64,000 nt of DNA from positions 92,751,207 to 92,815,206 of the forward strand of contig OZ024935.1 in NCBI GenBank assembly GCA_964017235.1. The letters run 5' to 3'. Positions 22,419 through 32,676 of the stretch are shown piece after piece. This DNA comes from Sabellastarte sp. h YS-2021 (lineage: Eukaryota > Annelida > Polychaeta > Sabellida > Sabellidae). Made by a program: the position numbers and the translations under genes. The notes under the pieces were generated by a model. That model made no database searches, had not been told where the DNA came from, and worked only from the letters and a program-made list of their open reading frames with translations. How positions within the stretch are numbered: position 1 is the stretch's first letter; every line of letters begins with the position of its first letter.

Positions 22419-23874
22419 CAGTAGCGTAGGAAGCGTATGAAAAGTGGGGGTGCCAAAGTTAAACTCAGCCGTTGTGTTAACTTATGACACTGGTTGAAGT
22501 GATACCATTCTCAAGGAGTTAACGGGATGTTAAGTTAAAATGTAAATATATTTGTAATTTGGGGGGGTGTTGAGTCCTAAAGCTATATTTCATTTTTGTG
22601 AAACAAAGGTAAAGCTGGCATACACTGCAAAATAATTTGAAGAATTTGTCTTTGATCTTAAATGAATCTTCCATGAATATACAACAAACTTTTACACTAA
22701 CAGAAGTAACTGTATCATTACTGTATTCAGCATCTAATCATAGGCAGCCATCTCTGGGTTAATGAATTTGAATCCAACATGTGGGGATGCTGAGGACCTA
22801 TCCCTGTATGATTCTGGCTATTGAATGGGACGTAAAACCCTATACTTTAACCTTTGTTGTATTACAAACTTACTGTATATTTATGTAAATAAAGTGTTTT
22901 AAAAAAAATTTGTCAACCTAGGTTTTAAGTCGAGCATTAATAGTGTCAATGGGTTATTGAATGAAAAAATATTAGGTTGCTTGGACAATGAAATGCAATT
23001 ACTCCGATTGGGCTACAGAATTACTGGATTTGGCATCCCATGAAAACAACCACTAGGCACAACATACCCAAACTCACTGCATCATGACGTAGAACTGAAT
23101 AACAAGCAATACGTTCTTGACCAAAGCCTTGGAAACAAGAATAAAATTGTACATAAATGCATTTATATTTTGATGACCTATATTTTGACCTTTCAATGTT
23201 TCCTATGTTACCTACATGCAAAATTTAAAAGTTCTAAGTAAAAAATTATTACATGCCGAAACAAATCTATGTGGTGGCGACAGTGGCATGATTGGGCTTT
23301 ATGGATCATATTTTTGTTTCCATCATTATAATATTCAAAGATCCAATTACAGTCATCTCCCAGAAATTGACACTACAATTGAAACTGCTCAGGATACAAC
23401 CCAAAAGCACTGTAGTTGAAGTATAGTGATGTCTGACAGGCCTTTCTGTCAAAACTCAAGTTTTTTTTCAAATATTATATATACTACATTTGGGACACTA
23501 ACACACTTTCAACACCACATGCTCTTATGGCTCAGTTACCTACTACACTCTGCAATGACATCTTAAAGTCCCTAGTAATAGTCAAAGGGTGTGACATAAA
23601 TTTGGCAACATATTTAAAACATACGGGAGTGGCTACATCAGCTACATCATTGCAGTTAAAATTACATGGACATGTTTCTTAATATTATATGTTTAAGGTT
23701 ATATTTTTATAAAGTTAAGCTGTGTTGGATTCATCTGGTTAAAATAGTTTAAATACTTTATCTCAAAATATATTTAACCTTGATAGACTGTGAATTTCTT
23801 GGAAAAGTTTCTAAAATTTATCAGATATCATGGGTTTCCAATGTCAAAAAGCGGGGGGGCCAAAAGATATGTTG

Positions 23875-23905
<31 letters not shown>

Positions 23906-23959
23906 ATTTAAAAGTGGGTGGGCCATGGCCCCCCGGCCCCCCCGCTTCCTACGCTACTG
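22419..23959. mobile_element. hAT-like non-autonomous element, nested
   Basis: Begins CAGTAGCGTAGGAAGCG and ends with its complement CGCTTCCTACGCTACTG. CAG-GCGTAG ends followed by G-rich sequence are typical of hAT MITEs in animals. ATTTG abuts both ends (22414-22418 and 23960-23964), shorter than the usual 8-bp hAT duplication. There is a C/CA-rich tract near 23875-23905. No transposase is present. Confidence 0.65.
22735..22850 (+). mobile_element. SINE relic, CCACAAGTGACAATGCTGAG type
   Basis: GGGGATGCTGAGGACCTATC followed by GGCTATTGAATGGGACGT and AAAACCC matches the body and tail of the SINE at 17897-18043. The tRNA-like head is almost gone. Confidence 0.6.
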
Positions 23960-24316
23960 ATTTGGCAATATAAACTATTATAAACCCTTGCACATGCTTA
24001 AATTTTGCACTGTGACGTCACAATCCAGCTTACTATGGTTGCCAGGGACATGACCTTCACTTAATTAGCTGTGGGATACTTTGAAGTCCAAAACATATCA
24101 TAAACAGTAAAAGGGAAAAAGGTCGTTTTTTATTTCAAATATTGATCCTTATACAGTTTTCCTAATTATAATTAATCATTAGGTAAAGGGTAAGAATACA
24201 GTATTTAAAATCACCAAACAGTAAAACAGTAAAACGGAAGTGGGTGCTTTACCGTTTTCTGTTTCTATGTATATAAATGGGTAAACTAGTGAACGGTATG
24301 TACCTTGATTGTCTAA

Positions 24317-25044
24317 GGATTAATCACGACAATTTATGTGACAGTTGTAAAACCATGAGAATAATAATCAGTCTTTGCCTGCTCCAAAGACACTTAATAT
24401 CTTTCAAGTAAGTAGGGCCTGGTCAAAGTAAGAAGTGAGAAAATTATGGGAATGATCCTGTATCATATTCCGGATACAATAAAATCCCAGTTTCAATATC
24501 TTTTCAACGAATTTAGATATCTGATTTATGCAACTGTAAAATTAATTAATTGGTCTTCGTGAAATTTCATGTTGGTAGAACCTGGCCAAATGGGGAAGTG
24601 ATTACATTTGGAAAAGAACTGGCTTATATTGTGGATACAAAATACTTTCAAAAATGTTACAGGAAACTTGAAGTTATAATGATTAATCAAATAGTTCCTG
24701 CCACCACTAACCACACACTGCCACAATTTCAGATGACCAGTTAGGGCAAAATTTGGTAGATTAGTCAAGACTAATGTTCTCATGGAACAATATCAAGTAG
24801 AACAGTCATATATTGCAAAGCATGGTTGATTACTGAAAAGATTAGATTTAATGTAGTTTTGATAAATCCGAGGATGTATAAGTCAGGGCAAAGAAGCTTT
24901 TCAAAGCTTTTCAAAATGTGTGAAACATGGGACACCCAGCCCAACAGATAAGGCAGCCATACAGTCTCCTCTGTCAGCAGAGCCAAGTATAATCATAAGC
25001 AGCAGTGTGTTTAACTTGTGAAATTTAGTTTTTGTATGTTACAG
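24317..25044. other. Gene B intron 1, distal part
   Basis: No element recognised. The last ~55 bases before exon 2 resemble the same position in gene C (GTATAATCA...GTTTAACTTGTGAAAT), so this intron end predates the B/C split. Two overlapping open frames near 24526-24783 are fortuitous. Confidence 0.5.
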
Positions 25045-25110
25045 TGAAGAAACATACCTTATCACTGTCCAAAACTCACCTGAAACAGTATTGCAGCCTG
25101 GACAAAACAG
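25045..25110 (+). CDS. Gene B exon 2 (66 nt)
   Basis: Acceptor TATGTTACAG, donor G|GTAAGA, phase 1 to phase 1. It encodes VKKHTLSLSKTHLKQYCSLD and KT, the lumenal stem after the membrane anchor. It aligns with gene C exon 2 (53553-53618) residue by residue. Gene A has no counterpart. Confidence 0.85.
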
Positions 25111-25559
25111 GTAAGAAGATAAAGTCTGTGGATTGCATATTGATGCAGTTTTGAAATCCTTGAGGGAGTATTTTGAGGTTAGTATTCACAAAATAGTTGA
25201 CATTATTTCTGATTAAGTTGATCTATGTGTTTTGATTGATCTGAAGTGCTTCACTGATTTCTTTCCATGTCTCATAATGGTACGAATAAATGATAAAATT
25301 TAAATGTTTTATGATAGTTGAAACAATGAATAATGTCTCAGGCAATTCCAATGAAGGTAAATGTCAACAAGAAATTATTTAATAATGAAATATGTAAGTA
25401 ATAAAAAATCTGAATTTCCAATAAAGCCTAAAGTTAGAGAAATTTTTATGTCAAGGGACAAAGTTCCACAGTAGTACTTTATTTACTGTACTATTTATTT
25501 TGGGCTTTTATATTGCAAATTCAACAAATGTTTGATTTTCACGTTTTCGGAAAGTTCTG

Positions 25560-27351
25560 AACTTTTATCTATACACCTCTGGTACCAGTTCATAGGCCTT
25601 CAAAATAGCCATTTTGACTCTTTCATAATCGAATGATTCTTCCTCACAAAGGGAAGAATAAGCTTCCTGTGCTTTACCTTTTAGTGCGCTTTGTAGCAAT
25701 ACTGGCCACATTTTCTTTGGCCATTCCAAACTAACTGCCACTTTCTCAAAGTGTTGAAAGTATTTTTCCACATCATTTTCATTAAAAACAGGTACCATTC
25801 GCACATGTTTACTAAGATTGAACTTTCCAATTGTGGGATCTCCTTTGGGTCTTTTTGAGCTCTATTTCTTTTGCCCTAATGTCCAATTCTTTTTCTTTAA
25901 CTCAAGTTCTTTAAGTTTGATTTATTTTTGAACTTGAATCTGAAACTTTTCTGAATCTTTTTCAGCCAATCTGACTTCTTTCTCAACCTCAAGCCGCTTA
26001 AGCTCAGATAACCCGGGAGATTCCACATCAAGGGTACTTCTCAAGTGCTTCACCACTGAGCATATCATTATCAACCAAATGGTCAACAGTAATATGTTTC
26101 AACTGATCCTTCCGAAATGACCTTTTAATTTCAGTTTTAACCTCAAGCAATTTTCACACTTCTATTAACTCAGCCTTTTTCAGTGTTTCTAGTTTTTCAA
26201 GGGAGGGTGCTTCAACAAAACCTTTAATGTCAGCCATTACCATCAGCCATTATATTGTCACTGATTTATACACAATTTAATTAATTTTTAAAAGAGTTAC
26301 TCTGATTTTAATTTATAATCAGTATTCAAACTTTTTATTTCGGTTGATCCCAGACGAGCCCCCAATTCTTCCTGTCACAGTCAGACCCCAACTAACTAGT
26401 GTGTTATCCAGAGAAAATCGCACAACAGGAAGGAAAGAAATTGTTTGAACTGAATAATTTATTTACAATATTTACAAATCAGTGTTAAACCAACCAAATC
26501 AGAAAACACATTTAAAACAATAATAACTCAGACTTATACACCTGTTAATGACTTAAAAACCTTAAATATTATTACAAGATTGCTTAAATAGTTTCTTACA
26601 TTCTTACATTCACAGATTATAGTCCAAATGGCTGGATCAATGTTAAAAATAGAAGTTATAGCCTGATCACATGAAAGTTTGTAGTCACCTGGTGTTGAAT
26701 CAGTTGTAACAAACAGCTCTAAGAGATGATTGCCTCTGGTTGATGTAGTTTCCAGAACATTGTGTTCGACTGTCACTGACATAAGAATCTCCTCTGTACT
26801 ATGATTTCTCGCACCTGAGGTCTTCCATGAGTTTTCCCCTTTATTGCTGTGCTCAACTTCTTTGCTCTGGTGGACTTCACTCCCACTTAATCTGCTGGAT
26901 GGTGTCCTTTTTACCACACTGGTTCTTCAGTTAAGTCTTTTGACTGTTTTAACAATCTTTCAAAGATTCCAGTCTGCAATACAATATCATCTGGGGTATA
27001 GAACTCCTGTCCCAACAATGCTAATCTGTAACTGTGATATGTCCAGCTTATATAGAAGAGTGATCAGGAACCTTACCATTACAACATGCATATTTCCTAA
27101 GAAATTAACATCCCAAAACTTATACTTGCATTAATTACTCATGATAAATATTTCTTGGAAAGAATCCTGTTTTTTGTTAAAACTGCAACTCACCTATTTC
27201 ACCATTTCACAATTTCACTTACTTCCTTATAAACAACACATTCATCAGGATATGAAACTGTAGGTCGGTAAGTGTAATATATCTGCTGTAACCATCGGCA
27301 GAGAATGCATGTGACTGTACACACATACATACACCTTGTTATTCTATCACA
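25560..27351 (-). mobile_element. Gypsy-type LTR retrotransposon fossil (LTR, primer site, leader, part of gag)
   Basis: On the minus strand a 979-bp LTR (27351 to 26373, TGTGATAG...TGTGACA) has a TATA box (27054-27047) and an AATAAA (26463-26458). It is followed by TTGGGGGCTCGTCTGGGATC (26365-26346), a primer-binding site complementary to tRNA-Pro. Then come a leader and a gag fragment with the NDVEKYF-F-W-P--W segment and AYELVPEVYR ending, seen in the SCAN-like gag of some animal Gypsy elements. There is no pol and no second LTR. It is broken, with several interruptions and a large loss. It sits in gene B intron 2 and is absent from gene C intron 2. Confidence 0.8.
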
Positions 27352-27489
27352 CCCCCCTCAAAGAAGTTGGCAAGGATATTATAACCACGTCAGTGTGTTT
27401 AATGTGTTTAACTACGATATAGTGTTCAATGCATTGGGGTCAATGTTTTCAATTATATGCCATTTGTGTTTTTCCTTCTGAAACTTCAG

Positions 27490-28076
27490 AAAGAGCCATT
27501 CAGTTAAAAAGGATTCAAAGACTGAAAACAACATGTCGATCAATTTCTTCTCCTGATCAGCAGATAGTTGCTTTATATGAGAAACTCGAGCATTTCCTCC
27601 TTATGGATGACATTCATGGTGTTTCAGTTGTGACTCCACCAAAAACTGGTTCCACAACTTGGCGGTATACCATGCTAAATAGTAGTGGCACATTAGTGGT
27701 TCAAAAAGGAGGAAGAATGCCAGATGCATACACTATGAAAGCCTTCAGCTCAGTGAAGTCGGATGTAAAACTAGCAGAACAAGTGATACAAGAAGATGGC
27801 CAACATGCTCTCTTTGAGTATTGTTCTGTGTTAACGGTAAGACACCCATTTGATAGGCTAGAATCTTCTTTCAATGATCAAGTGCTAGTACATAACCAAA
27901 GATTTCTCAAAGAGGCTATTCTCATACAAAAGGGGTATGGGGCCCTACAGGCATTCAGACTTGCCACTCTGGATATAATATTGAGTTTGAGGATTTTTGC
28001 AATATGTTCTGACACATGAGAATAACCATTGGAATAGCTTGTACAGGATATCATCTCCATGTCAGGTACCATATCG
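27490..28076 (+). pseudogene. Gene B exon 3 (PAPS-binding; two 1-base losses)
   Basis: Acceptor GAAACTTCAG, donor CG|GTGAGT, 587 nt against 589 in gene C. The first ~110 bases differ from gene C at about a third of sites; the rest is nearly identical. The two losses fall in a C run near 27964 and a T run at 27994-27998. Confidence 0.85.
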
Positions 28077-28249
28077 GTGAGTGCTTCTTTCAAATAAATA
28101 ATGAGTATAAAAGTAATTTCAGCATTAAGACACTTTAAAGTACGTCATGCAGAGTAGGCATATAATGTTGTATCAAGTATTAGAACCTAAAACAACAGTA
28201 TACATTGATTGCATTGTATGATATCAAACTTAAGTACTACAATATGTCA

Positions 28250-28605
28250 CCAGACGCTCTAACCCCCTATCCCCAAATTTTTCCTCCAGGTTTCTAATTA
28301 TTGTTCTTCCATCCATAAATCAAAGGTCCACTTCAACAACAGTTTCTCATATGATGCCCCAAAGTTATGGAATGATTTTCCACATGATATTCCAAATGTT
28401 CCAAATTTCTCATGTTTCAAAAGTCAACTAAAACCTACTTATTTCAGAAATCATTTCCACCTTAGTTTCTAAATACTGCATAACGGATTGCCTCCCTGGG
28501 TGTGATTTGGAACATGTCTAACGTCTTGATGATTTATGCCTAACAAACTGGATGGTGTGCCTTAGAATATGTAGATACGGAGATTAAGCGCTTGGACAAC
28601 TGATT
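28250..28605 (+). mobile_element. LINE 3' end (CR1/L2-like) in gene B intron 3
   Basis: The region encodes the C-terminal phrase of LINE ORF2 (FNNSFSYDAPKLWNDFPHDI, then FSCFKSQLKPTYF). It ends in ATTGATTGATGATAATT, a short-repeat tail typical of CR1/L2-group LINEs. The paralogous copy is at 55165-55455. Confidence 0.75.
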
Positions 28606-28894
28606 GATTGATGATAATTATTGATATTTTGCAGCAGGTTTGATCATTATATAGATGATGAAAAGTACAGAACTCTTGTTTGACATCAATATATGACATA
28701 TCCATAGTAATCACAGATAAATATTTACTTTGGAAAATTCAACAGCTATTTCAGTTTGATGGGTATTTGAATAGATGTTAGGGCTTTATTGCATGGGGTG
28801 TTAGCAAGATTGAGAGTCAGAGATTCACTTAATTAAAATGATAATAAATGGTTGTATATCCTTTTAGCATAGCAAGTGTCTGCAGTGAACTGTT

Positions 28895-29126
28895 GGGGCT
28901 ACGGTGGTGTAGTGGTAACACACTCGCCCCCCACCTCTGAAGTCAGTGGTTGAAACTCCGAACCTTATGTTTGGAAAGTTGGTAGTTGCTTATCAATGGT
29001 AGGCAGTTTACAGTACAGAACCTTGGTCAACTGTATATGCTGGATTCCTCTGCCAGGACAACTAGCCGACATGATAAGACCTGTCAGTGTTGAAAGCAAC
29101 ATAAAACCCCAAATAAATAAATAAAG
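28895..29126 (+). mobile_element. tRNA-derived SINE in gene B intron 3
   Basis: Head GGGGCTACGGTGGTGTAGTG with A box, a degraded B box, body GGAAAGTTGGTAGTTGCTTA and A-rich tail AAATAAATAAATAAA. The same insertion is at 55711-55939, so it predates the block duplication. Confidence 0.85.
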
Positions 29127-29208
29127 CAATAAACTGTTGTTCAATGTGTTAACTCCCAAGTATCCATTTGAATATATATGTATATCAGTTTTGTCATTTG
29201 TATTCTAG

Positions 29209-29506
29209 GTACATTGCCAAAATAGAGACTCTATGTCATGACCTGAATGTTGTGACAAGGCAACTCATATTTGGAAACAGCAATATATTTGAAGCGAATG
29301 TTCATAGAGGAAGTAATAAGGATACATACAAGCATGGTCGTTATTTGCCTCTGTTCTCTGAATTACCAAACAGAAGCTTCTGGATCAATAAAATGGCTGA
29401 TAAGTACAAAGAAGACATGGCCATATTTGGGTATTCGTTTTATATTGATGACAATAAAGTTTTTGCAACTTGCCAAAATTATGATAATATGGGCAACTGC
29501 ATATAA
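29209..29506 (+). CDS. Gene B exon 4
   Basis: Acceptor GTATTCTAG, opening G|TAC ATT GCC AAA. It encodes RYIAKIETLCHDLNVV through FGYSFYIDDNKVFATCQ and ends MGNCI plus TAA (29504-29506). One codon shorter than gene C exon 4 (IDDNK against IDEDNK). Open throughout, though out of phase with the shifted exon 3. Confidence 0.85.
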
Positions 29507-29669
29507 AATATTTTTTGTTTTCTTTAGCTTTCCATTTTATTGTTGTCCAGTGTTATCTTTATAACATCTAGCAATCTGAAGTTTTAATATACAAAGATTG
29601 TAACATGTAAACTGAGCTGACTGACCAAAGTTAAAGTGCCAATTTCAAGTATAAATTGTATTAAAACCC

Positions 29670-29675
29670 AATAAA
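29670..29675 (+). promoter_or_regulatory. Poly(A) signal AATAAA, gene B
   Basis: AATAAA lies about 165 bases after the stop codon and is kept at the same place in gene C (56480). Confidence 0.6.
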
Positions 29676-30099
29676 ATCCCCCATAAAAGGTTAATCTTAG
29701 AATATTTCATGTAATAATAGATGTGTCTGTCTGTCTGTATTGTGAATATAACCACTTTGTCAATTAACACACAAATTATATCAATTGATTGCCTGAAGTA
29801 AATTAAATTACATTCCTTAAATACCTTTCTACCTGTAAACGGTCTCATCACATGCTGATTTGGGTTAACTCTTAGCCCCTTGAGGTAGCAAATGTATACC
29901 CAAAACAGTTTTTAACCACTGCTTATACCATCTGTGTACCGTTTTGGTCATTTCCTGAGATCTGATGGGCTATTGGATGTCTATATGTATAAAAGTAGTA
30001 TACAGTTTGTGTGCCACCTGTATGCTGCTGTATCCTATTTTTATGCCACCTGTATGCCTTTTTATGCCCATATAATGTGTTATGAACATTCAGAACTCT
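29676..30099. other. 3' flank of gene B
   Basis: Parallel to 56486-56980 in block II. No further gene or element was recognised. Confidence 0.5.
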
Positions 30100-30240
30100 A
30101 TTGAACTCTATACACTGAAGCTAAGCGACAATGGGCAAAAGTAGTACTTGGATGGGTGACCACTTCGGCACACTAATGCAGTCTGTGGTGGCTTTGCGGC
30201 TCGAGCTAGTAGTCCAAAATGTAGTCCAAAACCCCTTTCA
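30100..30240 (+). mobile_element. 5S-rRNA-derived SINE
   Basis: GAAGCTAAGCGACAATGGGC, then AGTACTTGGATGGGTGACC, matches the 5S rRNA internal control region. The tail GGTGGCTTTGCGGCTCGAGC and AGTCCAAAATG resembles the other 5S-type copies. The paralogue at 56985-57090 shares the insertion. Confidence 0.8.
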
Positions 30241-30743
30241 GCCTTGTTTACAACTGTTTTCCCTGATTGGTGGTTTGGCAGGTGGATAAAATACCTTTGG
30301 TTTGGTTGGAATACGGTTGGATAGAATGTTATATTTCTTTTAGAATAGTTTATGTTTAAATGACCATACTATGATATACTAAAGAGGCAGATTATCAAAG
30401 ACTTTCATAAATGTGCTTTTGTTTGTGGTGTTGTGAATTTAGGCCGTTACATGACTCACTTGTTGTGAAAAAAGTCAATGTCTGTGATTGCAAACTTGAG
30501 AGCTGTGCAGTCAGCAAAAATGCAACTTGTGAAAGTACATTATAGAGGGACATTGATTACACCTTACATTGTTTGGAATTTATTCAATCATAAAAACAGC
30601 CTCGAAATGAAGGACTCAGGTCAGCTGTTGTCCATTATTCGAGGTTATTTTTGTGGTTGAAGCACTGGAAAAATTCGAAGTTAATTTATTTGTATATTAT
30701 AGTGATATCGACACAGTGGTTGAAGTGAAAGTTAGAATGTTAA

Positions 30744-30840
30744 TGAACAGAGGTGGTTCAACATGCACAAGTGACAAAGCCAAGGACCTGTCCCAATATA
30801 ACCACGGCTGTTGAATGGGACGTGAAACCCTAACTTTTAC
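30744..30840 (+). mobile_element. SINE relic, CCACAAGTGACAATGCTGAG type
   Basis: GGTTCAACATGCACAAGTGA, GGACCTGTCCCAATATAACC, GGCTGTTGAATGGGACGTGA. The paralogue is at 57597-57690. Flanking sequence (30241-30743 and 30841-31094) holds nothing else recognised. Confidence 0.65.
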
Positions 30841-31094
30841 TTTGTCATATCACCACAGTTTTGATCTATTTTCCACCCATGATCATTTCAATATACAATA
30901 TTCTTCTGCATAAAATCTGATAGATGAAATATAATTGCCCATATGCTCAAAATATTCAATTATAGCACAAAATGTAAGAACTTGGTTGAACTGACAGATA
31001 TATAAAATAAAATAGAGAAATCTTGTGTGGGAGTAATTTAATACTCCTGCCTCCTTATTTTCACTCATTGGATACCATGAGTGGAATAAGTCTG

Positions 31095-32235
31095 CTTCCT
31101 TTTAGCAGTTTGTTAAAGAAAACAATACTGATCTTATAACTGTCACTGAGACATGGATTAAGCCAGGGGATGCTGAGGGTTTTATTTCTAGTATCACTCT
31201 TCCTGGTTAAGTTCAGTCATGTGCCTCACAATGTCAAAAAGGGTGTGGAGTTGGATATCTTCAAGTAATTAAGTTTTACTCAACTTGTCAATACATCTAC
31301 ACACATTTATTATCACATCACAATCAGACTATCAGGCAATCATGTTTAGCCTTTGTTAGATAGTCCTGTAAATATCCACCAGTCTACATCCATAAAGTTT
31401 ATAAAATAAATGTCTCAGATTTTAGAACAGACATCATGCAATCTGACCTCATTGTATGCCTGTACAAAACTGTCAGTCTTCTCAGCCATCAATAGTTTAA
31501 TACCTTGAGAAATCTCCTTGACAAGCATGGAGGAAAAATATACATGCTGAGACTGGGTTCATGAACAGTTACATTCTCAAGGCAAAATGACTCAAGAGGA
31601 AACAAGTGCGGGCATGGCGCCATGAAAACTCTGCATGAAATCCTAACCAATACTGGGCTGCAATCACTGCATTATCCTGCTTGACAGTTCCAATTGTAGC
31701 TATTAATCCAACACTGTTGCTGAAAATCAAGGAAACCCTTAAGCTTTGTGGAATTGTTTCAAAAAGATTTTACACAGTTTCCCTGCTGTTGTTCGACCAG
31801 ACTGCACAAATAAAACTGACCTTGCGAACACTTTTTGTAAGTTCTTCTGTTACAAAATCCTCAAAATAACGTCCACTCTGCAATTATTTACTATTGGCTT
31901 CACTCACCAGACCCATTTCAATTAAAATTACTCTGTCCTTTTTCACACCTGTGTTTGTGGAAGGCTTACCAAAATTTTTTCAAGTCTTCACAGACCAAAT
32001 CCTGACCTTGACCTCATTCCTACTTCACTGGTCAAGAAGTGTGCTGATATTCTCATAACCATCATCAGTATTGTTCATTTTTCTATCACAGAAGGCAGTT
32101 TCCCCAACTTTTTAAAGACCACAAATGTCACCACATTCTCAACAAGTTAAGCTATGACAGAAAGAAGCTATGTCACTATCAGCAAGAAGGGAAAATGAAT
32201 TAGCTGACAAATCACCAAAACTAATGGTACACTAT
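31095..32235 (+). mobile_element. LINE fragment (CR1/L2-like), block I copy
   Basis: Successive pieces in several frames match LINE ORF2. They are an endonuclease segment (TDLITVTETWIKPGDAEGF), an LRNLLDKH-type linker, and a reverse-transcriptase entry segment (PDLDLIPTSLVKKCADIL-like, best seen in block II as SCDLDLIPTSLVKQCADIL). Frameshifts, small deletions and truncation on both sides make it inactive. The paralogue is at 57955-59045. Confidence 0.75.
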
Positions 32236-32305
32236 TGCTAGTTTTCTTGGTCTGTTATTGTTTGATGGAGAAAATGAAAAATTGCGATTTAATTTTGTCT
32301 TCTGG

Positions 32306-32395
32306 GTACATTGCCAAGACAGAGATTATATTAATCGACCTGAATGTTGTAACAAGATCAATAGCAATATATTTGAAGCTAATATTTTTACAACA
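32306..32395 (+). pseudogene. Relic of sulfotransferase exon 4, plus strand
   Basis: GGTACATTGCCAAGACAGAG, GACCTGAATGTTGTAACAAG and AATAGCAATATATTTGAAGC copy the first ~130 bases of gene B/C exon 4 with a gap. The preceding TTCTAG acceptor has become TTCTGG. No other exon is nearby. A matching relic lies at 59151-59190. Confidence 0.7.
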
Positions 32396-32676
32396 ATAGG
32401 ACTTGCAGGGAAATCTGAATGTCAGTGAATACAGGCTATGATATAACCATAACAGTGACAGTGAATAAAAACTGTGAAGTCAACATAGCTGTTAGAATAA
32501 AATACTAAAAATAGTGACTATAGGTCGCAATATCACATATTTTTGAGAATATCATTGTTTGTGAATATAGCTCCTTGTGTCATAGGTGCTGAAACATGGA
32601 CATTTTCTACCCATAATCAATACACAAAGTGCTGGCCAAGATCTGATAATAAACAGATTAAACATAATTCCTCACA

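Larger units (their letters stand above)
20417..24310. mobile_element. 3.9-kb TIR transposon, non-autonomous, in gene B intron 1
   Basis: The ends AATCAAGGTACATACCGTTC (20417 rightward, and the complement from 24310 leftward) are the start of ~95-bp inverted repeats (20417-20511 and 24216-24310) with about five mismatches. They are bounded by GTCTAA at 20411-20416 and 24311-24316, a 6-bp target duplication. The interior has no transposase frame. It holds G-rich tracts, a dispersed repeat, and a nested hAT-like element with a SINE relic. The superfamily is not assigned; the 6-bp duplication excludes Tc1, Harbinger and piggyBac. Confidence 0.8.
19970..29506 (+). pseudogene. Carbohydrate sulfotransferase, gene B (4 exons; frame broken in exon 3)
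   Basis: Same family and layout as gene C: exons 19970-20060, 25045-25110, 27490-28076 and 29209-29506, all with canonical splice sites. The start MRFKKKLFVVTLAACFLMVY is a basic tail plus signal-anchor. PKTGSTTW and RHPFDRLESSF are intact in exon 3. Compared with gene C, exon 3 has lost one C near 27964 (CCC to CC) and one T at 27994-27998 (T6 to T5). Together these shift the frame and end translation at 28017-28019, removing about the last third of the protein. The downstream frame, including exon 4, is otherwise open. Either this is a very recent pseudogene or both indels are homopolymer consensus errors. If corrected by reads, it would be an active Golgi PAPS-dependent enzyme of about 347 aa. 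Confidence 0.8.

Noticed and set aside
26534-26917. 127-codon minus-strand frame
   Set aside because: It lies wholly inside the LTR of the Gypsy-type fossil and has no domain.
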